From NCBI GenBank assembly GCA_964470525.1, contig CAYYDE010000004.1, positions 1 through 64,000 on the forward strand: DNA of 64,000 bases, given 5' to 3'. The DNA is from CAYYDE01 sp964470525 (GTDB taxonomy: Bacteria > Patescibacteriota > Gracilibacteria > BD1-5 > UBA6164). The first letter of the stretch is position 1. Every line of letters starts with the position of its first letter. The position numbers and the translations under genes are program-made. The notes beneath the pieces are model-generated. The model was not told where the DNA came from. It made no database searches and was given only the letters and a program-made list of their open reading frames with translations. This document shows, in pieces, positions 52,812-63,794 of this stretch.

Positions 52812-53228
52812 TTAAATTTTATCAAGTTTTTGAGAAAGCTCTTCAATTTGTTTGGATTTATCTCTGAGAGATACAGTATTATCTTGTTTCTTTTCACTAT
52901 TTGTGATGTATCAAAGATCAAGAGGAGAAAAACTATCGATTCATTGTTTCCAAATTCTTTCTTTATAGTTTATATTGAATCGTAAAATTGCAAGCATAAA
53001 AGGGATAAATGTCATTTCATAATGCTTAAACAGAGCAATGAGTAAGGTAATTCCAAAAATAATGATTCATGGAATAGCAGCAATTTCTTTTCCTACTTGA
53101 GGAGCTAATCCGTTGAATATAGCATATGCGATTCATCCTCATACCATAATAATTGCAAGTTGACGCAAGCTGAGTCATAATACAATTGGATCTTCATTTT
53201 CTATTTGAACAGGAATTTTATATTGCAT
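52812..53228 (-). CDS. PrgI-family membrane protein
   Basis: 138 residues. The start M-Q-Y-K-I-P-V-Q-I-E-N-E-D-P-I-V and two closely spaced helices (about 22-70) are the PrgI pattern, and the A-I-L-R-F-N-I-N-Y-K-E-R-I-W that follows is typical. PrgI is a VirB3-like inner-membrane component of T4SS-like systems. An in-frame ATG at 53237 would add three residues. Twenty bp before the TraC-like gene. Confidence 0.85.
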
Positions 53229-53291
53229 AACAATCATTTAAAATTAAACTTTGGTCTATTGTATCATTTTTTTTGATTTTTATCAAGTATT

Positions 53292-53741
53292 TTATGAAAG
53301 TTTTTTTCAAAAAACACTTTGAGCAATCAAGTCTTCTAAATTTTGCATTATTTTGTATTCTGGTTCGGTCTCATGATCATATCATAATATATGAAGAATA
53401 GAATGAATCAGAAGTTTATAAAATTCATATTCTGATCAAAGATGATATTCTTTTCCTTGTGAGATAATTTTTTCTTCACAAAAAACAAGTTCTCAAGCAA
53501 TTTCATCATTTTGTAAATGAGAAAAATCATCAAAATAATGAAAGCTCAGTACATCAGTTACGGAGTCTTTTTGTCTGTAATTTTTGTTGAGTTCTTGTAT
53601 TTCTTCTGGAGAAATAAAAATGATGTTCAGAGTTCATAACTGCAGTTTTTCAATATTTTTTCAAATAGTTTCAAAAATATTTTGTATAATATTTTCTTGG
53701 AATAAAAAACTTGGTGGAGAAATGATTTGGTATTGAAACAT
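53292..53741 (-). CDS. ybeY: Endoribonuclease YbeY (rRNA maturation factor)
   Basis: 149 residues. The zinc-site motif H-S-I-L-H-I-L-G-Y-D-H-E gives the three metal histidines; its glycine is TGA. The preceding V-T-D-V-L-S-F and a conserved N-K-N-Y-R are also typical. First gene of a long minus-strand run, 64 bp before the PrgI gene. TGA also encodes residue Gly46 and others. Confidence 0.92.
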
Positions 53742-53767
53742 AGAAAAAATTATTATTATTATGTCTT

Positions 53768-53794
53768 ATTATATAAAAATCTTGAAAAAATCAA
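53768..53794 (-). promoter_or_regulatory. Possible promoter of the ybeY run
   Basis: On the minus strand TTGATT and TATAAT with a 15-bp spacer, 27 bp before the ATG at 53741. It lies back to back with the ferredoxin promoter. Confidence 0.45.
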
Positions 53795-53802
53795 AAATCA
53801 TA

Positions 53803-53830
53803 TTGAATTCTTTCAAAAAAAGGGTATAAT
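53803..53830 (+). promoter_or_regulatory. Promoter of the ferredoxin transcript
   Basis: TTGAAT and a perfect TATAAT with a 16-bp spacer. It would start a leader of about 200 nt before the ferredoxin ATG. Confidence 0.6.
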
Positions 53831-54037
53831 ACTTCTACATCTGCTGTATTGGAGTTTTACTTGGTGCATTTTTTCCTTACACAAAAAAATGAATCGAGAA
53901 ATGCTTTAGAAATTATTTTGCTGAGAGAAGTTTCTTTCAAAGATAAGTAATGGGTTTCTCAAAACTTTGGAAACAAAGGAATACAAAACAACCAAGTTAC
54001 CATATTTGCGGATTTTAAATATATAAAGAAAAAAATT
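53831..54037 (+). other. Long untranslated stretch before the ferredoxin gene
   Basis: About 207 bp without a convincing gene on either strand. A 60-codon plus-strand frame ending at 53909 starts upstream of the promoter and resembles no family. I see no tRNA, riboswitch or strong hairpin; a small RNA is possible. Confidence 0.4.
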
Positions 54038-54271
54038 ATGTCACTTTTGACGGAAGAACAAAGATTACAATTAGCTCAGGTATGATTACGTGCGCCAGAT
54101 GTGAATGAAACATGTATTGGATGTTGTGCTTGTGTTGCAATTTCTCCTGAAGTATTTGATATGAATGATGAATGAGTTTCTGTAGTACAATACAGAGAAA
54201 ATTATGAAGATATTTGAGTGGATGATTCAATTATGGCATGTCCAGTAAACGCTATTTCCTGGAAAGAATAA
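54038..54271 (+). CDS. 4Fe-4S ferredoxin
   Basis: 77 residues, a single-cluster ferredoxin: C26-I-G-C29-C30-A-C32 ... C68-P give the CxxCxxC...CP ligand set. Cys30 is one extra cysteine beside the cluster, in the place usually taken by Gly or Ala. A small electron carrier, possibly the donor for a reductase such as the class I RNR encoded next, but no direct link is visible. Ends at its own terminator. Confidence 0.88.
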
Positions 54272-54293
54272 CAAAATTGTTATTCTTTTTTTT
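54266..54293 (+). terminator. Terminator of the ferredoxin gene
   Basis: GAATAACAA/TTGTTATTC stem, overlapping the stop codon, followed by eight T's. Confidence 0.88.
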
Positions 54294-54522
54294 GTAATGT
54301 TAAAAATATGTAAAAAACTCAATTATTCTATATTTTGACATATGATAATTTTTATTTTTTGTTAAAAAACAAAAACAAAAAAGCAAGCATTATAAATAGT
54401 TTTTTAAACTTTTTAACATTATCAGAAAGAATTTAACACTATTGTACTATTTTTTGTAGCAATTTTTTGAAAAATCCATATTTTAGATGGTAATGTATTT
54501 TAACATTTACCATTTAAAAGAT
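54294..54522 (+). promoter_or_regulatory. nrdA upstream region
   Basis: 229 bp of AT-rich DNA. TTGACA at 54335-54340 has no good -10 at the right distance. An inverted repeat, ATGGTAATGT and ACATTTACCAT (54487-54513, one-base bulge), ends 10 bp before the nrdA ATG and could hide the start or bind a regulator. I looked for tandem NrdR boxes and found only one half-site-like ACACTAT near 54438, which is not enough. Confidence 0.4.
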
Positions 54523-57135
54523 ATGAAAATTAAAGTTATTAAAACTCGTGATTGAGACTTGGTTCCATTTGATAAAACAAGAATTGAAAGAGCAATAGAA
54601 AGAGCATGTGAATCTCTTGGAATGAAAGATTTTTCTTTCATTGATGATGTTGCAAATGATATTGTTGATACTTTGACAAGCAGTCTTGTTGCTTCTGATA
54701 ATGAAAAAGTTTTGGAAATTGAAGAAATTCAAGATGTCGTTGAAAATAAATTGATGGAATTTGGTTATTTTGAAGTAGCCAAAGCATATATTATCTACAG
54801 ACAAGAAAGAAAAATAGAAAGAAAAAAAATGCTTCAAGAATCACAAGAAAAATTGAAACAAAATGAACTTGAAATTACAAAGTCTGATGGATCAAAAGAA
54901 TTATTTAATATTGAAAAAATCAGAGATACATATAAAAGAGTTTCTTTTGGACTTGCAAGAACTTGTAAATTTGAAGAACTTGAAGCATCACTGAGTAAAT
55001 ATATTGTTGAGGGAATGAAAACAAAAGATATTCTCAAAATGATGATTAAATCATGTATCGATCTCGTTACAGTTGAAAATATCCAATGGGAAAAAATTGC
55101 TGGAAGACTTATGATGATTGATTTGTATAAAGAATCAACAAATAATAGAAAAATTGATTTAAAAAATATTTATTCTCCAGAAAGTTTTAAAGCACTTATG
55201 GATGATTATATTCAGGCTGGACTGTATTATAAAGATTTTTATAAATATTATTCTGCAGATGATATATTAAAAGCTTGATCAAAATTGAAAAAAGATACTG
55301 ACTTTACGTACAATTATACAACAGTACTCATGTACAAAAAAAGATATCTCCTCAATCCAAATAAAATTATTAAAGAACTTCCACAAGAAATGTATATGGC
55401 TGCTGCATTATTTCTTGCAATTCCAGAAAAAGAAGAAGACAGACTTGATGTTGCATTTAAAATTTATGAATATTGTTCAAAAGCGATGATTTCGCTTCCA
55501 ACTCCAACACTTCTCAATTCAAGAACGAATTATCATCAACTTTCAAGTTGTTTTAAACTTAATATCGATGATGATCTCAGAGCTATTTATCACGGAATTG
55601 AAAATATGGCTCAAATTTCAAAATTTGGTGGATGAATTGGAGTATATCTTGGAAATATTCGTTCAAAAGGTGGAGCTATTAGAGGAGTAAAATGAGTATC
55701 TGGATGAGTAAATCCTTGGATTAAAGTTATCAATGATACGGCAATTGCTGTAAACCAACTCTGAGCAAGAGCTGGATCAATCTCAGTAACTCTTGATATG
55801 TGGCATAGAGATATTTATGACTTTTTAGACCTTCAAACCGAAACTTGAGATATTAGAAGAAAAGCTTTTGATGTATTTCCTGCTGTTTCTATTCCAGATC
55901 TTTTTATGAAAAGAGTAGAAAATAATGAAGATTGGACTTTATTTGATCCAAAAGAAGTAAAAGATGTAACAGGAAAAGTACTTCAAGACTATTTTGGAGA
56001 AGAATTTGAAGCATTTTATAAAGAATGTGAAAAAAATCCAAAACTTGAACTCAAAGAAAAAGTATCAGCAAAAGATCTTTTCAAGAAATTTCTAAAAGCA
56101 ACAGTAGAAACAGGAATGCCTTACGTGTTTTATAGAGATACGGTAAATGCACTCAATCCAAATAAACATGCATGAAATATTTATTCAACACAACTTTGTA
56201 CAGAAATTTGTCAAAATACTTCGCCTTCAAAATTCGTAGAAGAAACGCTTGAAGATGGAAATATTGTTATCAAATATACTCCTGGAGATTCTGTTGTCTG
56301 TAATCTTGCTTCAATAAATATTGCAAAAGTAAATGATGATAAAACGATTGAAAAGGTAATTCCAATTGTAATGAAAATTCTTGATAATGTAATTGATCTC
56401 AATTATTATCCAATGAAAGAAGCTGAAATTACAGCAAAAAAATACAGATCAGTTGGACTTGGATTTTTGTGACTTGCTGAATATTTAGCAGTGAATAAAA
56501 TTGCATATGACAGTGGAGATGCAAGAGAAATTGTTGATAAATTGATGGAAAAATTTGCGTATGAAGTATTTAAATCATCAAATACTCTGGCAAATGAGAG
56601 AGGAGCATACAGTTTATTTGAAGGAAGTGAATATTCAAAAGGAATTGTACTTGGAAAAGATGAAAAATGGTTTAAAGAATCATCAAAAACAGATTGTGAT
56701 TGGACAACATTACTTCAAGACATTCAAAAATCAGGACTCAGATTTGCATATCATCTTGCACCAGCTCCAAATACTTCAACTGCTTGAGTTGTTGGAACAA
56801 CAGCTGCAATGCTTCCAATTTATAAAAAATATTTTGTTGAAACAAACATGGTAGCACCAAGTTTGGTCGTTGCACCAAACTTAAATTCAGAAAATTTTTG
56901 GTATTATAAAGAATACGTAAATATGAATATGAATGATGTTATTGATATGGTTTCAGTAATCTATAAATGGGTGGATCAATCAATCAGTTTTGAATGGATT
57001 ATCAATCCAGCAAAAGTAAGTCCAAAAGAACTCTATGAATATTACATGAAAGCACACAAACAAGGAATTAAAACAGTGTATTATGTAAGAAGTATGACAC
57101 TTGATGTGAAAGAATGTGTAAGTTGTAGTGGATAA
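54523..57135 (+). CDS. nrdA: Ribonucleoside-diphosphate reductase, alpha subunit
   Basis: 870 residues, class I large subunit. Two ATP-cone domains stand at the N-terminus (about 3-95 and 115-205), then the catalytic barrel with S-S-C-F-K-L (Cys of the redox pair), T-Q-L-C-T-E-I-C (radical Cys and Glu), V-V-C-N-L-A-S-I-N (partner Cys) and the C-terminal relay C-V-S-C before the last two residues. All catalytic cysteines are present. TGA glycines include several in the barrel. nrdB follows after 141 bp. Confidence 0.95.
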
Positions 57136-57219
57136 GAGCTTCTGTCACTTTTGTAACCAAAAGTAAGAGGAAAGAAAAATTCACTTAAGCTTAATAATAA
57201 ATAAAAATTTATAAATTCG

Positions 57220-57247
57220 CAAACTATCAAAATTTTTTGATAGTTTG
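57220..57247 (+). other. Hairpin between nrdA and nrdB
   Basis: CAAACTATCAAAA and TTTTGATAGTTTG form a long stem with a very short loop. Only a weak T-rich stretch follows, so it may be a processing or attenuation site controlling the nrdA:nrdB ratio rather than a strong terminator. The rest of the 141-bp gap is AT-rich. Confidence 0.45.
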
Positions 57248-57276
57248 TCATTTGTTAATTTTTAAACCTAAAAACT

Positions 57277-58323
57277 ATGACACAAGAAATGATGCAAGCA
57301 AATTTGATTTTTAATCCAAAATGAGATGATGCAGTTGTAAATAGAACGATTATAAAATGAAATACAACAGGTCTTTTTCAGTTAAATGCGACAAAGTATG
57401 CATGGGCAAAAAGTATGTATCAAGTGATGGTAGGGAATTTTTGGCTTCCTGAAAAAGTTTCTGGACTTTGAGAAGATGCAATTCAATTCAAGACAGTATT
57501 AAGTGATGATGAAAGAAGAGCTTATAAAGGAATTTTATCATTTTTGATCTTTTTGGATAGTATCCAAACAGTAAATCTTCCAAACTTTTCTGAATATATT
57601 ACAGCTCCAGAAGTAAACCTTTTATTATCAATTCAAGCATACCAAGAAGCAATTCATTCTCAGTCATATGCAACGATTTTGGAAACAGTCGTTGATTCAA
57701 AAGATAGAGAAGAAATTTATTATTTTTGGAGAGATGATGAACATCTTTTAGAAAGAAATACATTTATCGGAGGAATTTATCAAAAATTTATTGATAATCC
57801 AAATGATGAAAATTTCTTTGCTGGAGTTGTTGGAAATTTTTTACTTGAAAGTATTTATTTCTATAATGGATTTGCATTTTTTGATACATTAGCTGACCAA
57901 ACAAAAATGGTTGCAACGGATAGAATGATCAATTATATCAGAAGAGATGAATTGACTCATGTGACAATTTTTGCAAATATTATTAAAGAAATTAAAAAAG
58001 AATTTCCTCAAATCTATAACGAAAAAGTTATTACGGATATGATGAATATTGCAGTAGAACAAGAAATAAAATGGTCAAAACATATTCTTTGAAAAAATAT
58101 TATCGGTATGAGTCATGCAAATATTGAACAATATACGAAATATTTGGCAAATAATAGACTTTCTATGCTTGGAATTGCACCTCTTTATTCAGATGTGATT
58201 ACAAATCCGTATAAACATCTTGATAGACTTCAAGATAATAATTCTGAAAAAGGGAATTTCTTTGAAACAACTGTTACAAATTATTCTCAATCAACTTCTA
58301 TGAACTGAAGCTGGGATTTCTAA
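57277..58323 (+). CDS. nrdB: Ribonucleoside-diphosphate reductase, beta subunit
   Basis: 348 residues, class I small subunit. The metal-ligand carboxylates and histidines are in place: F-L-D-S, E-A-I-H-S-Q-S-Y, F-L-L-E-S and R-R-D-E-L-T-H. Tyr131 in H-S-Q-S-Y aligns with the radical tyrosine of E. coli NrdB, so this is not a tyrosine-less (class Ic-type) subunit. The C-terminus ends W-D-F, an aromatic tail that docks into NrdA. Confidence 0.95.
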
Positions 58324-58324
58324 C

Positions 58325-58357
58325 AAAAAAACAAGTTTTTAAAAACTTGTTTTTTTA
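58325..58357. terminator. Bidirectional terminator between nrdB and the PKD gene
   Basis: AAACAAGTTTTT/AAAAACTTGTTT with T runs on both strands immediately after nrdB; its last bases are the stop of the convergent PKD protein gene. Confidence 0.88.
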
Positions 58358-60991
58358 ATCTCTTGCATAAATTTCTACTTCCATTTTGTCACTTAATGTA
58401 TTGTTGTTGATATAATCAAGGGTAAGAGTAACAGTATATTTTCCAGGGTTTTTATATGCATAATTTGGATTTGGTTCTGTAGAAGAAAAACCATCTCAGA
58501 AATCCCAAAAATATCTTGTAATTTGACCTTCACTTCCAGCTGATAAAAATGATATTTCTTGTCCAACTGGAGCGCGAGAAAGACTTGAAGTGATTTTTAC
58601 ATTTACTTGTTGTGGTTTGAGAACTAGTTTTTTTGAAATAGAATATTCTTTTCAAGTTCTCGTAACCACAGTAAGAGTAATATCATAAGTTCCAGCTTTA
58701 TTATATTTGTGTCATAAATTGATGGCATCTCTTTCTTCTACTACACCATCTCCATAATCATAAATAAATTTTACAATGTCATCATTTTCTACTTTACTTT
58801 CAGAAGCATCAAAAATTACATTTGTCGGAACATATTCGCTCTCTGCTTGTACTTTTAAATCAAGTATTGCTTCTTTGGTTGCAGTTTCAATATAAATATT
58901 TTGAGACATTTCTATAGTATCTTCTGAATTTCTTCTGTGTTGAAAAATATAATGAACGACAATCATATATTCACCAGGAGTATCAAATGTATGAGAAAAA
59001 GTTTTTTGAGATCATTGAATACTTCCATCACCACCAACATCCCATTTTATTTCATTGAGAGTATAGAGAATATTATCCGCTCTTATTTCACGAGCATCAA
59101 TCATAATTTCACTTGGAACTCATATATTTCTAAGAATATAATCACCAGTTCTTGGTTCATATCCGAAATCTTCTAGAATGTTCTTATCAACAGAAAATGA
59201 TAGTTCTTGAGAAATTTTAATTTGTTTTGGGATATTCAGTTCTTGGGTAATTTCTTTTACTTGTCATCTAGTATTGGTTATTTTGACACGAATGGTTTGA
59301 GGTCCATATGTTTTAAAAGTATGAGTAATTTGAGAAGATTTTTCTAATTCATCAAGATTTGATCTTAAAAATGTTTCTTTTCCTTCAATATTCCAGAGAA
59401 AATTTTCTATAAAACCATCTCCAGCACTTGATTTAATATCTTTTACTTGAAATGTATAGGTGAGATCGTTATCATATGAAACATTTCCTTCGATTTGAGC
59501 ATTCATTTCATTTTTATCAGCTTGGATAATAAATATTCTATCCCAAGCACTTCCTTTCTTTTGAGGGTTTCTTATAATCATTCCTACCATACTTTCTTCA
59601 AAATATACTTTTCCAGGAATGAATCTTGGTCATGTAAATGCAGGAGTTGATATATCTTCTGGAAGATACCATTCAATCGTTCAAAGGTTGCTTATTGCAC
59701 TTGCATCGAAACTCAAAATTTTTCCTCCGTTTGGACGAATGGTTTCGTCTATTTTTACTACATTACTAATAGAAATACTTTTTGGAACATCTGTTACAAT
59801 TTTTTCCAGAGTTCTTCCTGTTCTATCTTGTCATACTACTGTTAACTCAATTGTAGTAATTCCTGAAGTATTAAAATTTTTAATAATTTCAGGAGAGTTA
59901 TGAATTTCTTCTCTTGCATTAAATTTCCAAATATATTGGTCAATACGAAAACCTTGTCTTGCTTGTTCTGTGTTATATTGATTGAGATCAAATTTTAATT
60001 CAATTGGTCAAACAAGATTTTCAAAATTTGAGAGAAGAGATCATTCTTTTCAAAAATTTTCATGTACTAAAAGAGCATTATCAAAAACTTGAACACTTCC
60101 ATACGACATTTCTTGCCAATTTGGAAGACTACGAATTTTTTTATCAACTACAAGCCAGAAAGTTCCAGTTGTAAATGTAAATATAAATAAAATAATTGAT
60201 ACAATTGTTGCAATAGTTTTTTTTCTTTTGAATTCTTTTTTTGTAAGAAATGCTTTAAAAAGAAAAATAATCAGAAGAATAGTTTGTAGGAGTACTAAAA
60301 TACTAAATACAATGGTTGCGGTAGTGAGAAGAAACGAATTGATTTGATTGAGATTGATTCCAAGATTATTAAAGAAACTTACATCTTGAAGCGTTTGTGC
60401 ATTGAAAACAATAAAAGACAGAAATCCTCCTCATAAAATAAGCGCAATAACAAAAATAGTAAGTAAAAACCCAAAAGCAGTTTTTACATCCATTCAGCTT
60501 TTCTTTGCTTTTTTCTCAGGAGTTTTTTTATCAATTACAGCAGTTTTTACAAAAATTTCTTCTCAATTATGACTTGGAACAACTTTTGCAATTACCTCAA
60601 AAGAATTTTCTTCTATCTTGAGAGTTCCAACTCATTTTTGTTCAATAGAATTTGTATCAATTTTGAGTCAACATGTTTTTTTTGTTTCCAAAAGAATATT
60701 TTGGTATACAGGAAAACGAATAAATTTCGTATTTTTTACAATACTTTCTTTTTTAAAAATAATTTTTACACTTTCATCCTGAGGAATAATTTGTACAAAA
60801 TCATATTTTTCAGAATGAAGGATTGCAATTAGATCATTGATATTTTGGATATTGATATCAAAAACAGTTGATTCTTGATTTGAAACATTATTTGCTTGAA
60901 TTCCTTCAGCATTATTTTCATTGAGAATATTTTCTAAAGAAATCTCATTTTTATTGTTTTCAAGAGAATTATCTTTTTCAGAGTTTGACAT
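58355..60991 (-). CDS. PKD-domain membrane protein
   Basis: 878 residues. A cytoplasmic Asn/Glu-rich N-terminal part (1-160), three membrane helices (roughly 175-300), then a large outer part of repeated beta-sandwich domains. At least two near the C-terminus are PKD domains, with F-D-A-S-E-S-K and Y-D-Y-G-D-G in one and Y-F-W-D-F-G-D-G in the last. PKD proteins usually act in adhesion or binding of extracellular material. Lies between nrdB and secA, convergent with nrdB. Function unknown. Confidence 0.85.
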
Positions 60992-61020
60992 AAAACAAAG
61001 TTAAAAATATATTTATAACT

Positions 61021-61050
61021 ATTATAACATATTTGTACCTATTTATGCAA
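61021..61050 (-). promoter_or_regulatory. Possible promoter of the PKD gene
   Basis: On the minus strand TTGCAT and a perfect TATAAT with an 18-bp spacer, 30 bp before the ATG at 60991. Confidence 0.5.
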
Positions 61051-61062
61051 ATATTTTTTGTG

Positions 61063-61090
61063 GAAAAAAAAAGAACTGATTTCAGTTCTT
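61063..61090 (-). terminator. Terminator of secA
   Basis: AAGAACTGA/TCAGTTCTT with a short loop; nine T's follow on the minus strand. It lies 3 bp beyond the secA stop. Confidence 0.88.
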
Positions 61091-61092
61091 TC

Positions 61093-63663
61093 CTACACTC
61101 TCATTCTTGTTTTTCAAGAATTTTTTTGTTGGCTTGTTGGAGCAACAAAAAGAGGGTTTTGGTTTTTTTGAGTAATTTTTATTTCACCATCATCTAAACT
61201 TTCTATCAAATTTTGAGTTTGAATTTCCATTTGTTTGATTTCAATATTTTGCTTTACACTAAAAATTGCTTTGGTAACTTTATATTCAATTTCACTCATA
61301 AGATTTTTAAATTTTTCAAATGCCTTTTCTTTATATACAACCAAAGGATTTTTCTGAGCATATCATTCAAAAGCAACATTTTCTCTGAGTTTGCTCATTC
61401 CATCAATATGTAACATCCAAAGTTCATCAATAGATTGGAGCATAATTCTTCTTTCAAATTCAAAAAATTCTTCTTCATCTCCAAAATTTCTTCTCAAATC
61501 ATCAATATTTTCAGAAACTTTTTTTGCAATATGTTCTCAGAGATCATTATTATTTGAAATATCGTTGGTATCAATAAGGGAAATACCAAGAAAATCATTT
61601 ACCTTTTGAGGAATTTCATCAAATTTTTCTTGACTGACAAGAGTACTTACAAGTTGAAATATTTGATGATATACCATTTGTTTGATATCAGTATCAATAT
61701 TTTCACTATCAAGAATTTTATTTCTTTTACTATAAATAATTTCTCTGTGTTTATTCATTACATCATCGTATTCTAAAACATGTTTTCTTGAATCAAAATG
61801 ATATCATTCTACTTGTTTTTGTACTGTTGTTACTCTTGATGTGAGAGATCCACTTTGTGCAATTGGTTCATCATCAGGAAGAGAAGCAAACATTGGAGAG
61901 TTAAAAATTCCAAATAATTTATCTCATCCAAAAATTCTCATAATTTCATCATTTGGAGAGATAAGAAATTGTGTCATTCCAGGATCTCATTGTCTTCCAG
62001 CTCTTCATCTTAATTGATTATCAATACGTCTGGTTTCATGTTTTTCTGTTCCAAGAATGATGAGTCATCCAAGTTCAACAACTCATTCACCGAGCTTGAT
62101 ATCAGTTCCTCTTCATGCCATATTTGTAGCAATGGTTACTCCTCATTTTTGTCACGCAAGAGATACAATTTCTGCTTCTCTTTCATGGTGTTTTGCATTG
62201 AGAACATTGTGTGGAATTTTTTCAGCAGTGAGTTTTTGACTGAGATATTCTGATTTTTCAACAGAAATAGTTCCGACTAAAATTGGTTGACCACTTTGAG
62301 AAAGTTCTTTGATGAGTTTTACAACATATTCAAATTTTCCTGTTTCATTTTTAAAAAGAAGATCTGGTTTGTCAATTCTCGCAATTGGTTTGTTTGTTGG
62401 AATTACAAGAGTTTCAAGAGCATATACTTTGTAAAATTCTTCTTCTTCTGTTTTGGCAGTTCCTGTCATTCAGGCAAGTTTCCAATACATTCTAAAGAAA
62501 TTTTGAAATGTAATGCTGGCAAGAGTTTTTGATTCTCTTTTAATTTCAACTCATTCTTTTGCTTCAATAGCTTGATGGAGTCCATCAGAATATCTTCTTC
62601 CAGCAAGCACTCTTCCTGTATGTTCATCAATAATAAGCACTTCACCATTTTGATCAACAAGATAATCTCTATCTTTTTTGTAAACAGCGCGGGCTTTGAG
62701 AGCATTTTCAATATGATGAAGATCATTATATCTATCAGAAACATAGATATTATCAATTCCAAGAATTTTTTCTATTTTTGTGATACCAGCTTCTGAGAGA
62801 GTTGCTGTTTTTTGTTTTTCATCAATTTTATAATCATTTCATTCACTCAGTTCTTTGCTGAGCAGTGAAAATTGTAAATATTTACTTGTTGGTTCATTAT
62901 CTGGCATTGAAATAATCAGAGGGGTTCTTGCTTCATCAATTAAAATCGAATCAACTTCATCAATAATTGCAAAAAACAAAGGACTCATGACTTTTTGTTT
63001 TTTTGAAACAACCATATTATCTCTAAGATAATCAAATCCCATTTCATTATTTGTGGCATACACAATATCTGCATGGTATTGATCAAATTTTTCTGTTGGA
63101 GATTGATTATGGGTAATGACACCAACTTTGAGTCAAAGAGCATTATACAACACTCCCATTTCTTCAGAATCTCTGCGAGCAAGATAATCATTTACCGTTA
63201 CAATATGAATAGGATTTCCAGAAAGCGCATTTAAATATGCTGGAAGTGTAGCAACAAGAGTTTTTCATTCTCAGGTTTTCATTTCACCAATGTGTCATTC
63301 ATGGATTGCTAAACCTCAAATAAGTTGCACATCATAAGGAACCATATTCCAAGTGATTTTTTTTCCAGAAGGCAATTCAAAATTGCTTCCATTGAGGAGT
63401 TTACAAGCTGTTTTATGGTTCGCAAAAGCTTCTACTTTTATCTCATCTAAGAGAATTTTAATAGTTTTTGAATCATCAGCATTGTGAAAATCAAGTCCTT
63501 CAAAACGGCTTTTGAGTTCAGATGTTTTATTTTTTACATCTTCGAGAGTAAAATTTGCAAATTCTGCTTCTTTTTGATAAATAGCTTCTACTATTTTTTT
63601 ATAATTGGCAATTTTTTTCTTATCAGGATCACCAAAAATAGCTTTAATAATTTGGTCTAACAT
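61093..63663 (-). CDS. secA: Preprotein translocase ATPase SecA
   Basis: Drives substrates through SecYEG (secY 11158, secG 35293). 856 residues. Walker A G-E-G-K-T at 131-135, whose two glycines are both TGA; D-E-V-D Walker B; M-G-F-D-Y-L-R-D-N, I-D-E-A-R-T-P-L-I-I, G-T-A-K-T, T-N-M-A-G-R-G-T-D-I and R-G-R-A-G-R-Q-G-D-P-G all in order. The C-terminal zinc-binding (SecB-docking) cysteine motif is missing; the tail is short and basic and ends at TAG. Divergent from ruvA. Confidence 0.96.
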
Positions 63664-63706
63664 AGAGGTATTATTTTAAAAATATTTTGTAATTGAAAAC
63701 CAACTT

Positions 63707-63733
63707 ATTATATGGAAATCTTCAAAAATACAA
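63707..63733 (-). promoter_or_regulatory. Promoter of secA
   Basis: On the minus strand TTGTAT and a perfect TATAAT with a 15-bp spacer, 44 bp before the secA ATG. Confidence 0.55.
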
Positions 63734-63738
63734 ATTTT

Positions 63739-63766
63739 TTGATTTTTTATAGAAACATTTTATACT
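63739..63766 (+). promoter_or_regulatory. Promoter of ruvA
   Basis: TTGATT and TATACT with a 16-bp spacer, 28 bp before the ATG at 63795. The two divergent promoters lie within 60 bp. Confidence 0.6.
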
Positions 63767-63794
63767 GCTTATAATTATTTCATAATAGATCCAT

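Noticed and set aside
53727..53909. 60-codon plus-strand frame before the ferredoxin gene
   Set aside because: It begins upstream of the promoter, overlaps the ybeY start on the other strand and has a composition like noncoding AT-rich DNA.
54294..54522. NrdR boxes upstream of nrdA
   Set aside because: Only one weak half-like site was found; tandem boxes at proper spacing are absent.
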